From assembly GCA_017552965.1 (NCBI GenBank), contig JAFZNQ010000099.1, positions 1-64,000 on the forward strand: a DNA stretch of 64,000 nt. The letters are read 5' to 3'. How positions within the stretch are numbered: the first letter of the stretch is position 1; each line of letters starts with the position of its first letter. Below the pieces are notes generated by a model that had not been told where the DNA came from, did not search any database, and saw only the letters and a program-made list of their open reading frames with translations. Position numbers and translations under genes: made by a program. Below are positions 1-8,246 of this stretch, piece after piece. This stretch comes from Abditibacteriota bacterium (GTDB lineage: Bacteria; Armatimonadota; UBA5829).

Positions 1-2
1 AC

Positions 3-92
3 TTTGCCAATCTGTCGGAAGGGAAGTGGCTGAAGAACGAGGCCAAGGGCGAAAAGACTATAGTGCTCAGGGACAACCAGCTGATATTCTGA
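3..92 (+). CDS. C-terminal end of an unidentified protein (partial)
   Basis: An open frame runs from the window edge to a TGA at 90-92 and encodes about 29 C-terminal residues (ending LIF). It is rich in Lys and Glu and is followed directly by a strong terminator, as expected for the last gene of an operon. Too little is visible to name a family; the rest of the gene lies upstream of the window. Confidence 0.55.
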   Translation, partial: FANLSEGKWLKNEAKGEKTIVLRDNQLIF

Positions 93-103
93 CGCCTGTT
101 CAC

Positions 104-138
104 AAAAAAAGCAGCCCCCGAAGGGGCTGTTTTTTTTG
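104..138. terminator. Bidirectional intrinsic terminator
   Basis: A CAGCCCC/GGGGCTG stem with a CGAA loop is flanked by a run of A on the left and eight T on the right. It can end the partial plus-strand gene and also the minus-strand gene whose stop is at 149. Confidence 0.85.
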
Positions 139-148
139 TCGTCGGCTG

Positions 149-2491
149 TCAGTTGATGGTCAGCTCCACTGCTCTGGGGGCTCTGGTCACCCCGTCTTCT
201 CCAGCAGGGGACTGGGTGAGCTCCAGACGGAATATACGGGCTCTGACCGGCTTGTCGAGATTGTATCTGGAATAGTATTCCGGATAAAAATCGTCTTCGG
301 TCAGCTCTTCCTCATATATGGTCTCCCAGGGGTCTTCTTCGTTCAGCTTGCCCAGCAACACGGCTTTGTTTGTCATTCTGGAGGCGCCGGTATGGTCCTT
401 CTGGAGGATCAAGTTCACCCTCTTTATCTCCAGGGGTTCCCGGGACTCAAAGGTCAGGGAGTGCACGTAGCCCTCGGGCTTGCCGTCCTCAAATAGCAGC
501 ATGCCCTTTTCCACTTCGGCAAAGGCGCCGCCGAAAAGGTCCCGCCAGTCGGACTTGCCGCCAATATCCGAGCCGTCTATCAGGGTCAGGTTGTGGTAGT
601 TAAAAGGGTCGTAGCGCTTTTCCTGTCCGGACTCGTAGAAATACTTCATCAGGGCAAAGAAGCCGTAGGGCTCCAGAAACACCACATCAGCGTCCACGTT
701 TTCCTTCATGGTCTTCTGGAAGGTGATCTGACTTTCCGGGGTCCACAGGATGTTGCGGAACATATAAAACTCCGGCAGGGTGTAGCCCATATATCTCGCG
801 TGGTTCACGGCGTCCTCCACGGGCCTGTAAACGTCGGCCTGCAGGTTGATGTAGGGCACTCCCTTATATACTCCGTCATGCTCCAGATTCATCTGTCCCG
901 CTATGCCGTCGGGGGCGATGCGGGTATAGAGGTCCCGCAGATCGTCGTCCAGAGCGGGTGCGAAGCCGTTGAGGATAAAGCCCTCCACGGAAATGTCAAA
1001 CTTGTCGAACCAGTAGCGGCAGTGCCTTTCCCAGGCATCCTTGCCGTCGGGCAGGCCGGAGAATTTGCGGGGCTCCTGCAGGCTGCCGGGGGTCACGTAC
1101 CCTGCGCCCGAGTCTCCCGCCACGAAGGTGTCTCCGGGAGCCGCGGTCCTGCGGAAGTAGTCAAAACCAAAGGCGAATCTCTGAGCCAGATTGGGGTTGA
1201 AGGCCCAGCCCAGCTCCACCTTGCCCCGGGAGGGGTTTTCCCATATCTCCGGCATGCGGCTGTAGAGCCAGGCAGCCGCGTCGTAGTCGCCCACGTAGGT
1301 GGACACGTACACACATTCTTTGACCTTGCCGTTCTCGTCGATGAGTCCTCTTGATCTCAGCTCTTCCAGGCCGGGCTTCTGCTGCCTGTACTCCTTTTTC
1401 ATGGGAGCCTTGCTGAACACGGAGGCGTTGGTCATATCCGAAAAGTCTATGGCGTCCGCGTCCTTGCAGCAGTTGAAGTTCGAAAGCAGCTCCGCGTGTC
1501 TCCATTCGGAGGCTACGCCCTCGTGAGTGCCGCCGGAGTTGCCGTAGGTCACGTATTTGTGGCCCCAGGGCACGAAGCCCGACACCTGGATGAATTCGCC
1601 GCCGGCCTGAGTATAGGCGGAGCGGAGCACCTCTTTGAAGGTCTCCAGGTCAGTGCCCGGCTTCTGGCCCCGGTCGTCCACCGGAGTCTCGTCTTCCCAG
1701 ATGTTCAGGTCCACCACGAAGCCCTTGTTGGCCACCATATAATCCAGATTGACCAGAGTGGCGTTCCGCAGCCATTTGGCGTCGGGTGAGGCTTTTTGGG
1801 CATAGTAAAAATCTATGTAGTAGCCCAGTATCTTCTTTGAGCACTTGCCCTTGTCCAGATACTTTTCCTTGGCCCAGATATACACGTCGCACTTGGCGCT
1901 GCCGGTGGACTCCCTTTTGGTGCCGGGGATGATGCCCTTGCCCGTAAACATGCTGGAGCCGTCCCTGTTCACGAGCCATCTCTTTACGGGTATCTTCAGG
2001 TCCCGGGTGAGATGGGTGTACCAGCTGTCGGGGTCGGGGTCCCAGCGCACCGCTATGAGGTCCTCAGCGCCGGCAGCCGTGGTGGCTGCGTTGGAGGTGG
2101 CGGCCACGTTGCCGTCATAGACCGCCAGACCCTTGTAGCAGGAGCGGTATTTGACCAGCAGCTCGTCCAGGGAATCGTGGAATATGCGGTGGGTGCCGTG
2201 GAGAAAGCTGCCGGGAGCGGTCATCTTGTCCAGCCAGTAGAGGTCTATGGAGCCCTTGGGCAGATACTGTCCGCTGTCCAGATGGATGTAGTAGATGCGG
2301 GGCTCCTGTCTGTTGGCCAGACCCTGCAGACAGGCTGCGGTATGAAGCCGGTCCCAGGTGTTGTACACGCCTGCCTTGGTGCCGTTCAGATGGTCGTACT
2401 CTCTGAACAGCTCATAGACGTCCAGATCGGCGGCAAAGGCAGGGATGGCGCCGATGAGAAGGACTAATGCAAAAAAGATACTGATCTTCAT
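149..2491 (-). CDS. Secreted GxGYxYP-family protein (putative glycoside hydrolase)
   Basis: This is a 780-residue exported protein. Residues 1-20 form a classic signal peptide (Lys, hydrophobic core, cleavage after AFA). The mature part has the LANR...PRIYY segment typical of the N-terminal GxGYxYP domain. A GDSGAGY motif at 459-465 followed by VTP matches the family signature, with Val in place of the second Tyr region. The family is classed as putative glycoside hydrolases of gut and soil polysaccharide degraders; the substrate is unknown. The start has a GAGGAG ribosome site eight bases upstream. The gene stands alone, divergent from the dehydrogenase operon, with its own extended -10 element. 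Naming rests on motif recall, without a profile search. Confidence 0.72.
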   Translation of the reverse strand: MKISIFFALVLLIGAIPAFAADLDVYELFREYDHLNGTKAGVYNTWDRLHTAACLQGLANRQEPRIYYIHLDSGQYLPKGSIDLYWLDKMTAPGSFLHGTHRIFHDSLDELLVKYRSCYKGLAVYDGNVAATSNAATTAAGAEDLIAVRWDPDPDSWYTHLTRDLKIPVKRWLVNRDGSSMFTGKGIIPGTKRESTGSAKCDVYIWAKEKYLDKGKCSKKILGYYIDFYYAQKASPDAKWLRNATLVNLDYMVANKGFVVDLNIWEDETPVDDRGQKPGTDLETFKEVLRSAYTQAGGEFIQVSGFVPWGHKYVTYGNSGGTHEGVASEWRHAELLSNFNCCKDADAIDFSDMTNASVFSKAPMKKEYRQQKPGLEELRSRGLIDENGKVKECVYVSTYVGDYDAAAWLYSRMPEIWENPSRGKVELGWAFNPNLAQRFAFGFDYFRRTAAPGDTFVAGDSGAGYVTPGSLQEPRKFSGLPDGKDAWERHCRYWFDKFDISVEGFILNGFAPALDDDLRDLYTRIAPDGIAGQMNLEHDGVYKGVPYINLQADVYRPVEDAVNHARYMGYTLPEFYMFRNILWTPESQITFQKTMKENVDADVVFLEPYGFFALMKYFYESGQEKRYDPFNYHNLTLIDGSDIGGKSDWRDLFGGAFAEVEKGMLLFEDGKPEGYVHSLTFESREPLEIKRVNLILQKDHTGASRMTNKAVLLGKLNEEDPWETIYEEELTEDDFYPEYYSRYNLDKPVRARIFRLELTQSPAGEDGVTRAPRAVELTIN

Positions 2492-2520
2492 GAGGGCTCC
2501 TCGATGATTTATTCCTTTTT

Positions 2521-2529
2521 ATTATATCA
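2521..2529 (-). promoter_or_regulatory. Extended -10 promoter for the GxGYxYP gene
   Basis: On the minus strand the region reads TGATATAAT (TGn plus perfect -10) about 30 bases upstream of the ATG at 2491. No convincing -35 is visible. Confidence 0.55.
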
Positions 2530-2628
2530 CAAACGGAGGGCCGGATGGCCTGCGGGACCAAAGATTTTGCCGGGACTTCCGGGGAAAAGAAAGAAAAAGT
2601 CATTTGGCCGAATTACTCCCGGCCGGGC

Positions 2629-2658
2629 TTGCTATTTGTGACTGAAGGGTAGTATAAT
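2629..2658 (+). promoter_or_regulatory. Sigma-70-type promoter for the dehydrogenase operon
   Basis: TTGCTA at 2629-2634, an 18-base spacer and TATAAT at 2653-2658, located 70 bases upstream of the first ATG of the operon. Confidence 0.6.
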
Positions 2659-2727
2659 AATAATGTATGCGTGAGTAAATCAATACTTATTTTCAGACGG
2701 TCTTTCCGTCTCAGCAAGGAGCAAGCT

Positions 2728-3987
2728 ATGAAGACAAAGGCAGTAAGAATATACGGTAAAAATGATTTGAGACTCGAAGAGTTTGAGCTTCCGGCCATCA
2801 AGGATGACGAAATATTGGCAAAGGTAGTCTCGGACTCTATTTGTATGTCCAGCTACAAGGCCGCTATCCAGGGCGCGGACCACAAGCGGGTCCCCGACAA
2901 CGTAGCGGAGAATCCCACCATCATCGGCCACGAGTTCTGCGGCGTGATAGTGGAAGTGGGCAAGAAGTGGCAGAGCAAGTTTACTGCCGGCAGCAAGTTT
3001 TCCATCCAGCCTGCTCTGGGCTACAAGGGCAGCCTTGATGCTCCCGGCTATTCCTACAACTACATCGGCGGCGACGCTACCTACATAGTGATCCCCAACG
3101 AGGTCATGGAAATGAACTGCCTGCTGGAATACAAGGGAGACGCCTATTTCTACGGTTCTCTGGCAGAGCCCATGAGCTGCATAGTCGGCGCATACCACGG
3201 CAATTACCACAAGACCTACGGCTCCTATGAGCACAAGATGGGCATAGAAGAGGACGGCTGCATGGCGATACTGGCCGGCGCCGGCCCCATGGGCATGGGC
3301 TGCATCGACTACGCTCTGCACAACCCCGAAAGAAAGCCCCGCCTGGTAGTGGTCACCGATATAGACGACGCCCGCCTTCAGAGAGCGGCTTCTCTTCTCA
3401 CCGTGGAGGACGCCAAGGAGAACGGCGTGGACCTGCATTACGTGAACACCTCCAAGTATGACAATCCCGACGAATACCTGATAGGTCTTACCGGCGGAAA
3501 GGGCTACAACGACGTGTTCGTATACGCTCCCGTCAAGCCGGTGGTGGAGATGGGCGACAGGATCTGCGCCTATGACGGCTGTCTGAATTTCTTTGCCGGC
3601 CCCACCAACAAGGCCTTTACCGCCGAATACAACTTCTACAACGTCCACTACAATTCCACCCATATAGCGGGGACCTCCGGCGGCAATACCAGCGACATGA
3701 TAGAGTCTCTCGCTCTCATGGAGAAGGGTCTTATCAATCCTGCGGCCATGATCACCCACGTGGGCGGTCTGGATGCCGTGATCGACACCACTCTCAACCT
3801 GCCCAACATCAAGGGCGGAAAAAAGCTGATCTACACGGGGATATCCATGCCTCTGACAGCTATCAGCGATTTTGAAGAGAAGGGCAAGACCGACCCCATG
3901 TTTGCCAAGCTGGCAGAGATCACCAAGGCGGCCAACGGACTGTGGTGCGCAGAGGCTGAGAAGTATCTGCTGGAGACACTCGGATAA
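2728..3987 (+). CDS. Zinc-dependent medium-chain dehydrogenase, L-sorbose-1-phosphate reductase-like
   Basis: This 419-residue alcohol dehydrogenase has an N-terminal catalytic GroES-like domain with probable zinc ligands Cys39 and His68-Glu69 (GHE motif). A Rossmann fold follows, with a GAGPMGMG nucleotide loop. Length and the unusual long insert after the GroES domain resemble sorbose-1-phosphate reductases (SorE type), which interconvert L-sorbose-1-phosphate and glucitol-6-phosphate. The in-frame codons upstream (from 2671) are not used: AAGGAG at 2716-2721 sits six bases before ATG 2728. The next gene is a glucitol-phosphate-type SDR, so the pair plausibly feeds ketose or polyol phosphates into glycolysis. 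Substrate assignment is inference; family membership is solid. Confidence 0.75.
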   Translation: MKTKAVRIYGKNDLRLEEFELPAIKDDEILAKVVSDSICMSSYKAAIQGADHKRVPDNVAENPTIIGHEFCGVIVEVGKKWQSKFTAGSKFSIQPALGYKGSLDAPGYSYNYIGGDATYIVIPNEVMEMNCLLEYKGDAYFYGSLAEPMSCIVGAYHGNYHKTYGSYEHKMGIEEDGCMAILAGAGPMGMGCIDYALHNPERKPRLVVVTDIDDARLQRAASLLTVEDAKENGVDLHYVNTSKYDNPDEYLIGLTGGKGYNDVFVYAPVKPVVEMGDRICAYDGCLNFFAGPTNKAFTAEYNFYNVHYNSTHIAGTSGGNTSDMIESLALMEKGLINPAAMITHVGGLDAVIDTTLNLPNIKGGKKLIYTGISMPLTAISDFEEKGKTDPMFAKLAEITKAANGLWCAEAEKYLLETLG

Positions 3988-3993
3988 TTGTGC

Positions 3994-4022
3994 AGGCTCT
4001 CCTTGCGAGGAGAGTCTCTTTT
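3994..4022 (+). terminator. Terminator-like hairpin between two dehydrogenase genes (possible attenuator)
   Basis: A ten-base-pair stem (AGGCTCTCCT against AGGAGAGTCT, TGCG loop) is followed by CTTTT and ends only eight bases before the next start codon. It could partly terminate transcription, or hide the only SD-like sequence (AGGAG) of the downstream gene. Confidence 0.5.
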
Positions 4023-4029
4023 ATACGCT

Positions 4030-5058
4030 ATGAACGAACAAAAGCTTTTGGAAACAGCCGTCGCCATCAGACAGAGCTACGTAAAGCGCGGCCTCGGCTG
4101 CATCGTTTCCTGTTCCGACGAGCCCGTAAAGGGGCCCTGCGGAGAATTTGATCCCGATTCTTTCGCTCCGGCTCTTCCCGCCGCTTTCAGGGTGGAGGAC
4201 GTGTATTTTGACGTCCGGCCCGCCTGCGGCAAGGGCCGTATAGCCGGCAAGACCGCCATCGTGACCGGCGGCGCCCAGGGCTTCGGCTTCGGTATCGCCA
4301 AGTCACTGGTGGCTGAAGGCGCCTGCGTAGTCATTGCCGACGTCAACGAGCCTCTCGCCCAAAAGGCGGCTGCCGAGCTGGACGCCATAGCCGGCGAAAG
4401 CCGGGCCGTGGCAGTGAAGGCCGACGTCACTGACGAAGAGTCGGTGCGGCAGCTCATGAGCGCCGCTGTCAGGGCTTTCGGAGGCATAGACCTGCTGGTA
4501 AACAATGCGGGCATAGTGCGGGCCGGCAGCCTGGAGGACATGACCCTCGCAAATATGGATCTGGTGACAAAGGTCAACTACACCGCTTATTTTCTCTGCG
4601 CCAAATACGCCGCGGCGGTGATGAAGCTGGCCCACGCTTGCAACCCGGGGCTCTTTTGCGACATCATCCAGATCAATTCCAAATCGGGGCTGGTGGGCAG
4701 CAACAAGAACTTTGCCTATGCCGGCACCAAGTTCGGCACCATAGGTCTGACCCAGAGCTTTGCTCTGGAGCTGGCCCCCTATAACATCAAGGTAAATTCC
4801 ATCTGCCCGGGCAATTTCCTGGACGGTCCTCTGTGGAGCGACCCGGAAAAGGGACTGTTCGTGCAGTATCTCAACGCCGGCAAGGTGCCCGGCGCAAAGA
4901 CCGTGGAGGACGTCCGCAGGTTCTACGAGGCCAAGGTGCCCATGAACCGGGGCTGTCTCCCCGAAGACGTGTCCAAGGCTATATTTTACGCTATTGAGCA
5001 GACCTACGAAACCGGCCAGGCGATACCGGTCACCGGCGGACAGGTAATGTTAAACTAA
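4030..5058 (+). CDS. SDR-family sorbitol-6-phosphate 2-dehydrogenase-like oxidoreductase
   Basis: This is a 342-residue short-chain dehydrogenase. The cofactor loop TGGAQGFG starts at residue 79, NNAG follows the fourth strand, and the catalytic set is Ser about 217-219, Tyr230 and Lys234 (YAGTK). About 70 residues precede the Rossmann fold, an extension absent from classical 250-residue SDRs but known from a SrlD-like clade of gut bacteria. The probable reaction is NAD-dependent oxidation of glucitol-6-phosphate to fructose-6-phosphate (inference from similarity and the sorbose-reductase-like neighbour). The ATG at 4030 is the best start, but no well-spaced Shine-Dalgarno precedes it; a hairpin occupies that position. 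Confidence 0.75.
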   Translation: MNEQKLLETAVAIRQSYVKRGLGCIVSCSDEPVKGPCGEFDPDSFAPALPAAFRVEDVYFDVRPACGKGRIAGKTAIVTGGAQGFGFGIAKSLVAEGACVVIADVNEPLAQKAAAELDAIAGESRAVAVKADVTDEESVRQLMSAAVRAFGGIDLLVNNAGIVRAGSLEDMTLANMDLVTKVNYTAYFLCAKYAAAVMKLAHACNPGLFCDIIQINSKSGLVGSNKNFAYAGTKFGTIGLTQSFALELAPYNIKVNSICPGNFLDGPLWSDPEKGLFVQYLNAGKVPGAKTVEDVRRFYEAKVPMNRGCLPEDVSKAIFYAIEQTYETGQAIPVTGGQVMLN

Positions 5059-5086
5059 ACTACTAAAACCATACAAGGAGAATGGA

Positions 5087-6799
5087 ATGGCTGTACCAGT
5101 ACTTATGCCAAAACAAGGTCAGTCTGTGGAGAGCTGCATCATCACCAAGTGGAACAAACAGGTGGGCGATGCGGTAGCCGTAGGAGAAGTGATCTTTTCC
5201 TATGAGACAGACAAATCCTCTTTTGAAGAAGAGGCAAAGACAAGCGGGACCATGCTTGTGCATTTTTTTGAAGAGGGTGACGACGTTGAATGTCTCACCA
5301 ATGTATGCGTTATAGGTGATCCCGGCGAAGACTATTCCGCCTTTGCTCCCAAAGGCGCCGCCGCTGCAGAAGAAGCCGCTCCCGCCGCAGCTCCCGCTCC
5401 CGCTCCTCAGCAGGAAGCGCCTGCCTCAGCCGCCGCTGCTCCCGTCCGCAAGGAAGGCTACTATCCCGTCCTGATGCCCAAGCAGGGCCAGAGCGTGGAA
5501 AGCTGCATCATTACCGAGTGGAAAAAGAAGCCGGGCGACACTGTCAAGGTCGGCGACGTTCTTTTCTCCTACGAAACAGACAAAGCCTCTTTTGAAGAGG
5601 AGTCCAAATACGATGGCACCCTGCTGGGCGTTTTCTTTGACGAAGGCGACGACGTGGAGTGCCTGACCACCATATGCGTCATAGGCCCTGCCGGCGGCAG
5701 CTGCGATGAGTATGACCCCAAAAAGGGCGCCGCAGCCCCTGCCGCTGCCGTATCGGCCGCTCCCGCTGCCGCTGCCGCAGCTCCCGCTGCTGCTCCCGCA
5801 GCCGTAGTCAGAGCCGAGGGCGAAAAGCTGAAGATATCCCCCAGAGCCAGGAACGCCGCCGCCAAGGCAGGCGTCAACCCCGCCTTTGCGGCAGGCTCCG
5901 GTCCTGACGGCAGGATCATCGAGAGAGATATCATCGGACTCATTGGCAACAAGGACTACGCCACCTTTGCCGCTGCGGCAGAAGCCAAGGCAGGCATGAC
6001 CGGCACCGGTCTGGGCGGACGCATTTCCACCGCCGATATCGAGGGCGCTGCCTCCGCTCCCGCCGCCAAGGCTCCCGCAGCAGCCGCTGCCGCCGCCCCC
6101 GAAGCCGATTATGTGGACGAGCCTGTCAGCAACATGAGAAAGGTGATCTCCAAGGCTATGATGGGATCGCTGCAGGGTATGGCTCAGCTCACCCTCAACA
6201 GCTCCTTTGACGCCACCGAGATAATGGCCTTCCGCAAGAAGATCAAGGACAACGCCGAGGCCCTGGGTCTGGGCAAGATCACCGTGACGGACATTATCCT
6301 CTATGCCGTCAGCAGGACTCTGCTGAACCACAAGTTCGTCAACGCCAACATGCTGGATGACAAGATGCGTTTCTTCAACAACGCTCACGTGGGTCTGGCC
6401 GTGGATACTCCCAGAGGTCTGCTGGTGCCCACCATATTCAACGCCAACAAGATGAGCCTCAACGAGATCGCCGCCGAGAGCAAGACCCTTGCTGCGGCAG
6501 CCCAGGGCGGCACCATCAGCCCCGATCTGCTGAAGGGCGCATCCTTTACCGTGACCAATCTGGGCACCTTTGGAGTAGAAAGCTTTACTCCGGTGATCAA
6601 TCCTCCCCAGACCTGCATACTGGGCGTCAACACCATAGTCCAGAGAGTCAAAGAGGTCAACGGACAGCTCACCACTTATCCCGCCATGGGTCTGTCTCTC
6701 ACCTTTGACCACAGGGCTCTGGACGGCGCTCCCGCCGCCCGCTTCCTGAAGGAGCTGGTGACCAATCTGGAAAACATTACGGTTTTAATGGCTAAATAA
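5087..6799 (+). CDS. Dihydrolipoamide acyltransferase (E2) of a 2-oxoacid dehydrogenase complex
   Basis: This 570-residue E2 carries two lipoyl domains with lipoylated Lys43 and Lys166, each in an ETDK-S/A-SFEEE context, joined by Ala-Pro linkers. A peripheral-subunit-binding domain (SPRARNAAAKAG...GPDGRIIERDI) follows. A second, shortened copy (TGTGLGGRISTADI) lacks the usual PxxR start. The C-terminal catalytic domain ends with HRALDG, giving catalytic His542 and Asp546. It transfers the acyl group from E1 to CoA in the cytoplasm. Genes run E2-E3-E1, 16 and 66 bases apart, so all three complex components are co-transcribed. Pyruvate, acetoin or branched-chain oxoacids are all possible substrates; the sequence does not decide. 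An AAGGAG site precedes the ATG. Confidence 0.9.
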   Translation: MAVPVLMPKQGQSVESCIITKWNKQVGDAVAVGEVIFSYETDKSSFEEEAKTSGTMLVHFFEEGDDVECLTNVCVIGDPGEDYSAFAPKGAAAAEEAAPAAAPAPAPQQEAPASAAAAPVRKEGYYPVLMPKQGQSVESCIITEWKKKPGDTVKVGDVLFSYETDKASFEEESKYDGTLLGVFFDEGDDVECLTTICVIGPAGGSCDEYDPKKGAAAPAAAVSAAPAAAAAAPAAAPAAVVRAEGEKLKISPRARNAAAKAGVNPAFAAGSGPDGRIIERDIIGLIGNKDYATFAAAAEAKAGMTGTGLGGRISTADIEGAASAPAAKAPAAAAAAAPEADYVDEPVSNMRKVISKAMMGSLQGMAQLTLNSSFDATEIMAFRKKIKDNAEALGLGKITVTDIILYAVSRTLLNHKFVNANMLDDKMRFFNNAHVGLAVDTPRGLLVPTIFNANKMSLNEIAAESKTLAAAAQGGTISPDLLKGASFTVTNLGTFGVESFTPVINPPQTCILGVNTIVQRVKEVNGQLTTYPAMGLSLTFDHRALDGAPAARFLKELVTNLENITVLMAK

Positions 6800-6815
6800 T
6801 ATATCTGGAGCTGAT

Positions 6816-8180
6816 ATGAGTTACGATTTGATAGTATTGGGCGGAGGCCCCGGCGGATACAACGCCGCCGAAAAAGCCGGTCACGCCGGTCTCAGCACTC
6901 TGCTGATAGAAAAGAAGGCCCTGGGCGGCGTGTGCCTCAACGAAGGCTGCGTGCCCACCAAGACCCTGCTTTACTCTTCCAAGGTGTACGGGTATGCCCT
7001 CCACGGCTCCGATTACGGCGTGTCCGTCAAGGACGTAGCCTACGATCATGCCGCGGTGGTGACCCGCAAGGACAAGGTGGTGAAGACCCTGGTCAGCGGT
7101 ATCGAGGGCCAGATGAAGGCCGCCAAGGTCACGGTGGTAAAGGAAAACGCCGTGATCAAGGGCAAGTCCGGCAATGAGTACATAGTCGAAGCCGGCGGCA
7201 AGGAATACAGCGGCAAGGCTCTCTTTATAGCCACCGGTTCCGAGTCCGCCATGCCTCCCATCCCCGGAGCAAAGGAAGCCTTTGACGCCGGAGTGATGGT
7301 CACCAACAGAGAGCTGCTGCAGATCACCGAGATCCCCAAGGAGCTGGCGGTCATAGGCGGCGGCGTGATAGGTCTGGAAATGGCAGCCTACTTTGCCTCC
7401 GTGGGAAGCAAGGTGACGGTCATCGAGATGCTGGACCATATAGCCGGCAACACTGACGGTGAGATAGCCGGTATCCTGCAGAAGCTGTACGCTGCCAAGG
7501 GCATCGTCTTCAAGCTGGGCTGCAAGGTGACCGGGATATCCAATACAGGCGTCACCTACGAGGAGAACGGCAAGGAGTGCTTTGCCCCTGCCGACAAGAT
7601 CCTCATGAGCGTGGGCAGGACCCCCAACACCAAGGGCATAGGACTGGAGAACATAGGCATCGAGATGGACCGCAGGGCCATCAAGACCGATCTGCAGTGC
7701 CGCACCAATCAGCCCAACGTGTTCGCCATAGGCGACGTCAACGGCAAGATCATGCTGGCCCATACTGCCTACAGAGAAGGAGAGGTGGCCCTCAACACTC
7801 TGCTGGGCAAGAAGGATATAGTCAGATACAACTGCATACCCAGTGTCATATACACCAATCCCGAGATAGGCTCTGTGGGTGAGACCGAAGCCTCTGCCAA
7901 GGCCAAGGGCATCGACGTCAAGGTAGGCAAGCTGCCTCTGATGTACAGCGGACGCTTTGTAGCCGAGGGCGGCAACAGGGAGTGCGTGGCCAAGATAGTC
8001 GTCAACAAGAAGTACGACTCCATCATAGGCTGCCAGTGCATCAGCCCCTACGCCTCCGAGTTCATCTGGGGCATGGTCCCGGTCATCGAGACCGAGATGC
8101 GCGTCTCCGACGCCAAGGAGCTGGTGTTCCCTCATCCCACCGTGTGCGAGATCCTGCGCGAGGTCATCTGGACCTTATAG
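6816..8180 (+). CDS. lpdA: Dihydrolipoamide dehydrogenase (E3)
   Basis: This 454-residue flavoprotein disulfide reductase reoxidises the dihydrolipoyl arms of E2 and passes electrons to NAD. The FAD loop GGGPGG is at residues 9-14, and the redox-active disulfide Cys40/Cys45 lies in GGVCLNEGCVPTK. A second Rossmann loop (GGGVIGLEMA) binds NAD, and the C-terminal HPT...E motif supplies the catalytic pair His440-Glu445 from the partner subunit. Length and domain order are standard. It lies 16 bases after the E2 gene and is clearly dedicated to this complex. Confidence 0.93.
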   Translation: MSYDLIVLGGGPGGYNAAEKAGHAGLSTLLIEKKALGGVCLNEGCVPTKTLLYSSKVYGYALHGSDYGVSVKDVAYDHAAVVTRKDKVVKTLVSGIEGQMKAAKVTVVKENAVIKGKSGNEYIVEAGGKEYSGKALFIATGSESAMPPIPGAKEAFDAGVMVTNRELLQITEIPKELAVIGGGVIGLEMAAYFASVGSKVTVIEMLDHIAGNTDGEIAGILQKLYAAKGIVFKLGCKVTGISNTGVTYEENGKECFAPADKILMSVGRTPNTKGIGLENIGIEMDRRAIKTDLQCRTNQPNVFAIGDVNGKIMLAHTAYREGEVALNTLLGKKDIVRYNCIPSVIYTNPEIGSVGETEASAKAKGIDVKVGKLPLMYSGRFVAEGGNRECVAKIVVNKKYDSIIGCQCISPYASEFIWGMVPVIETEMRVSDAKELVFPHPTVCEILREVIWTL

Positions 8181-8246
8181 AGGTATCCGGCTTGCCGGAA
8201 TCAGACTGAAACAAATCTTAAGTAATATATATATGGAGCAAAGGCT

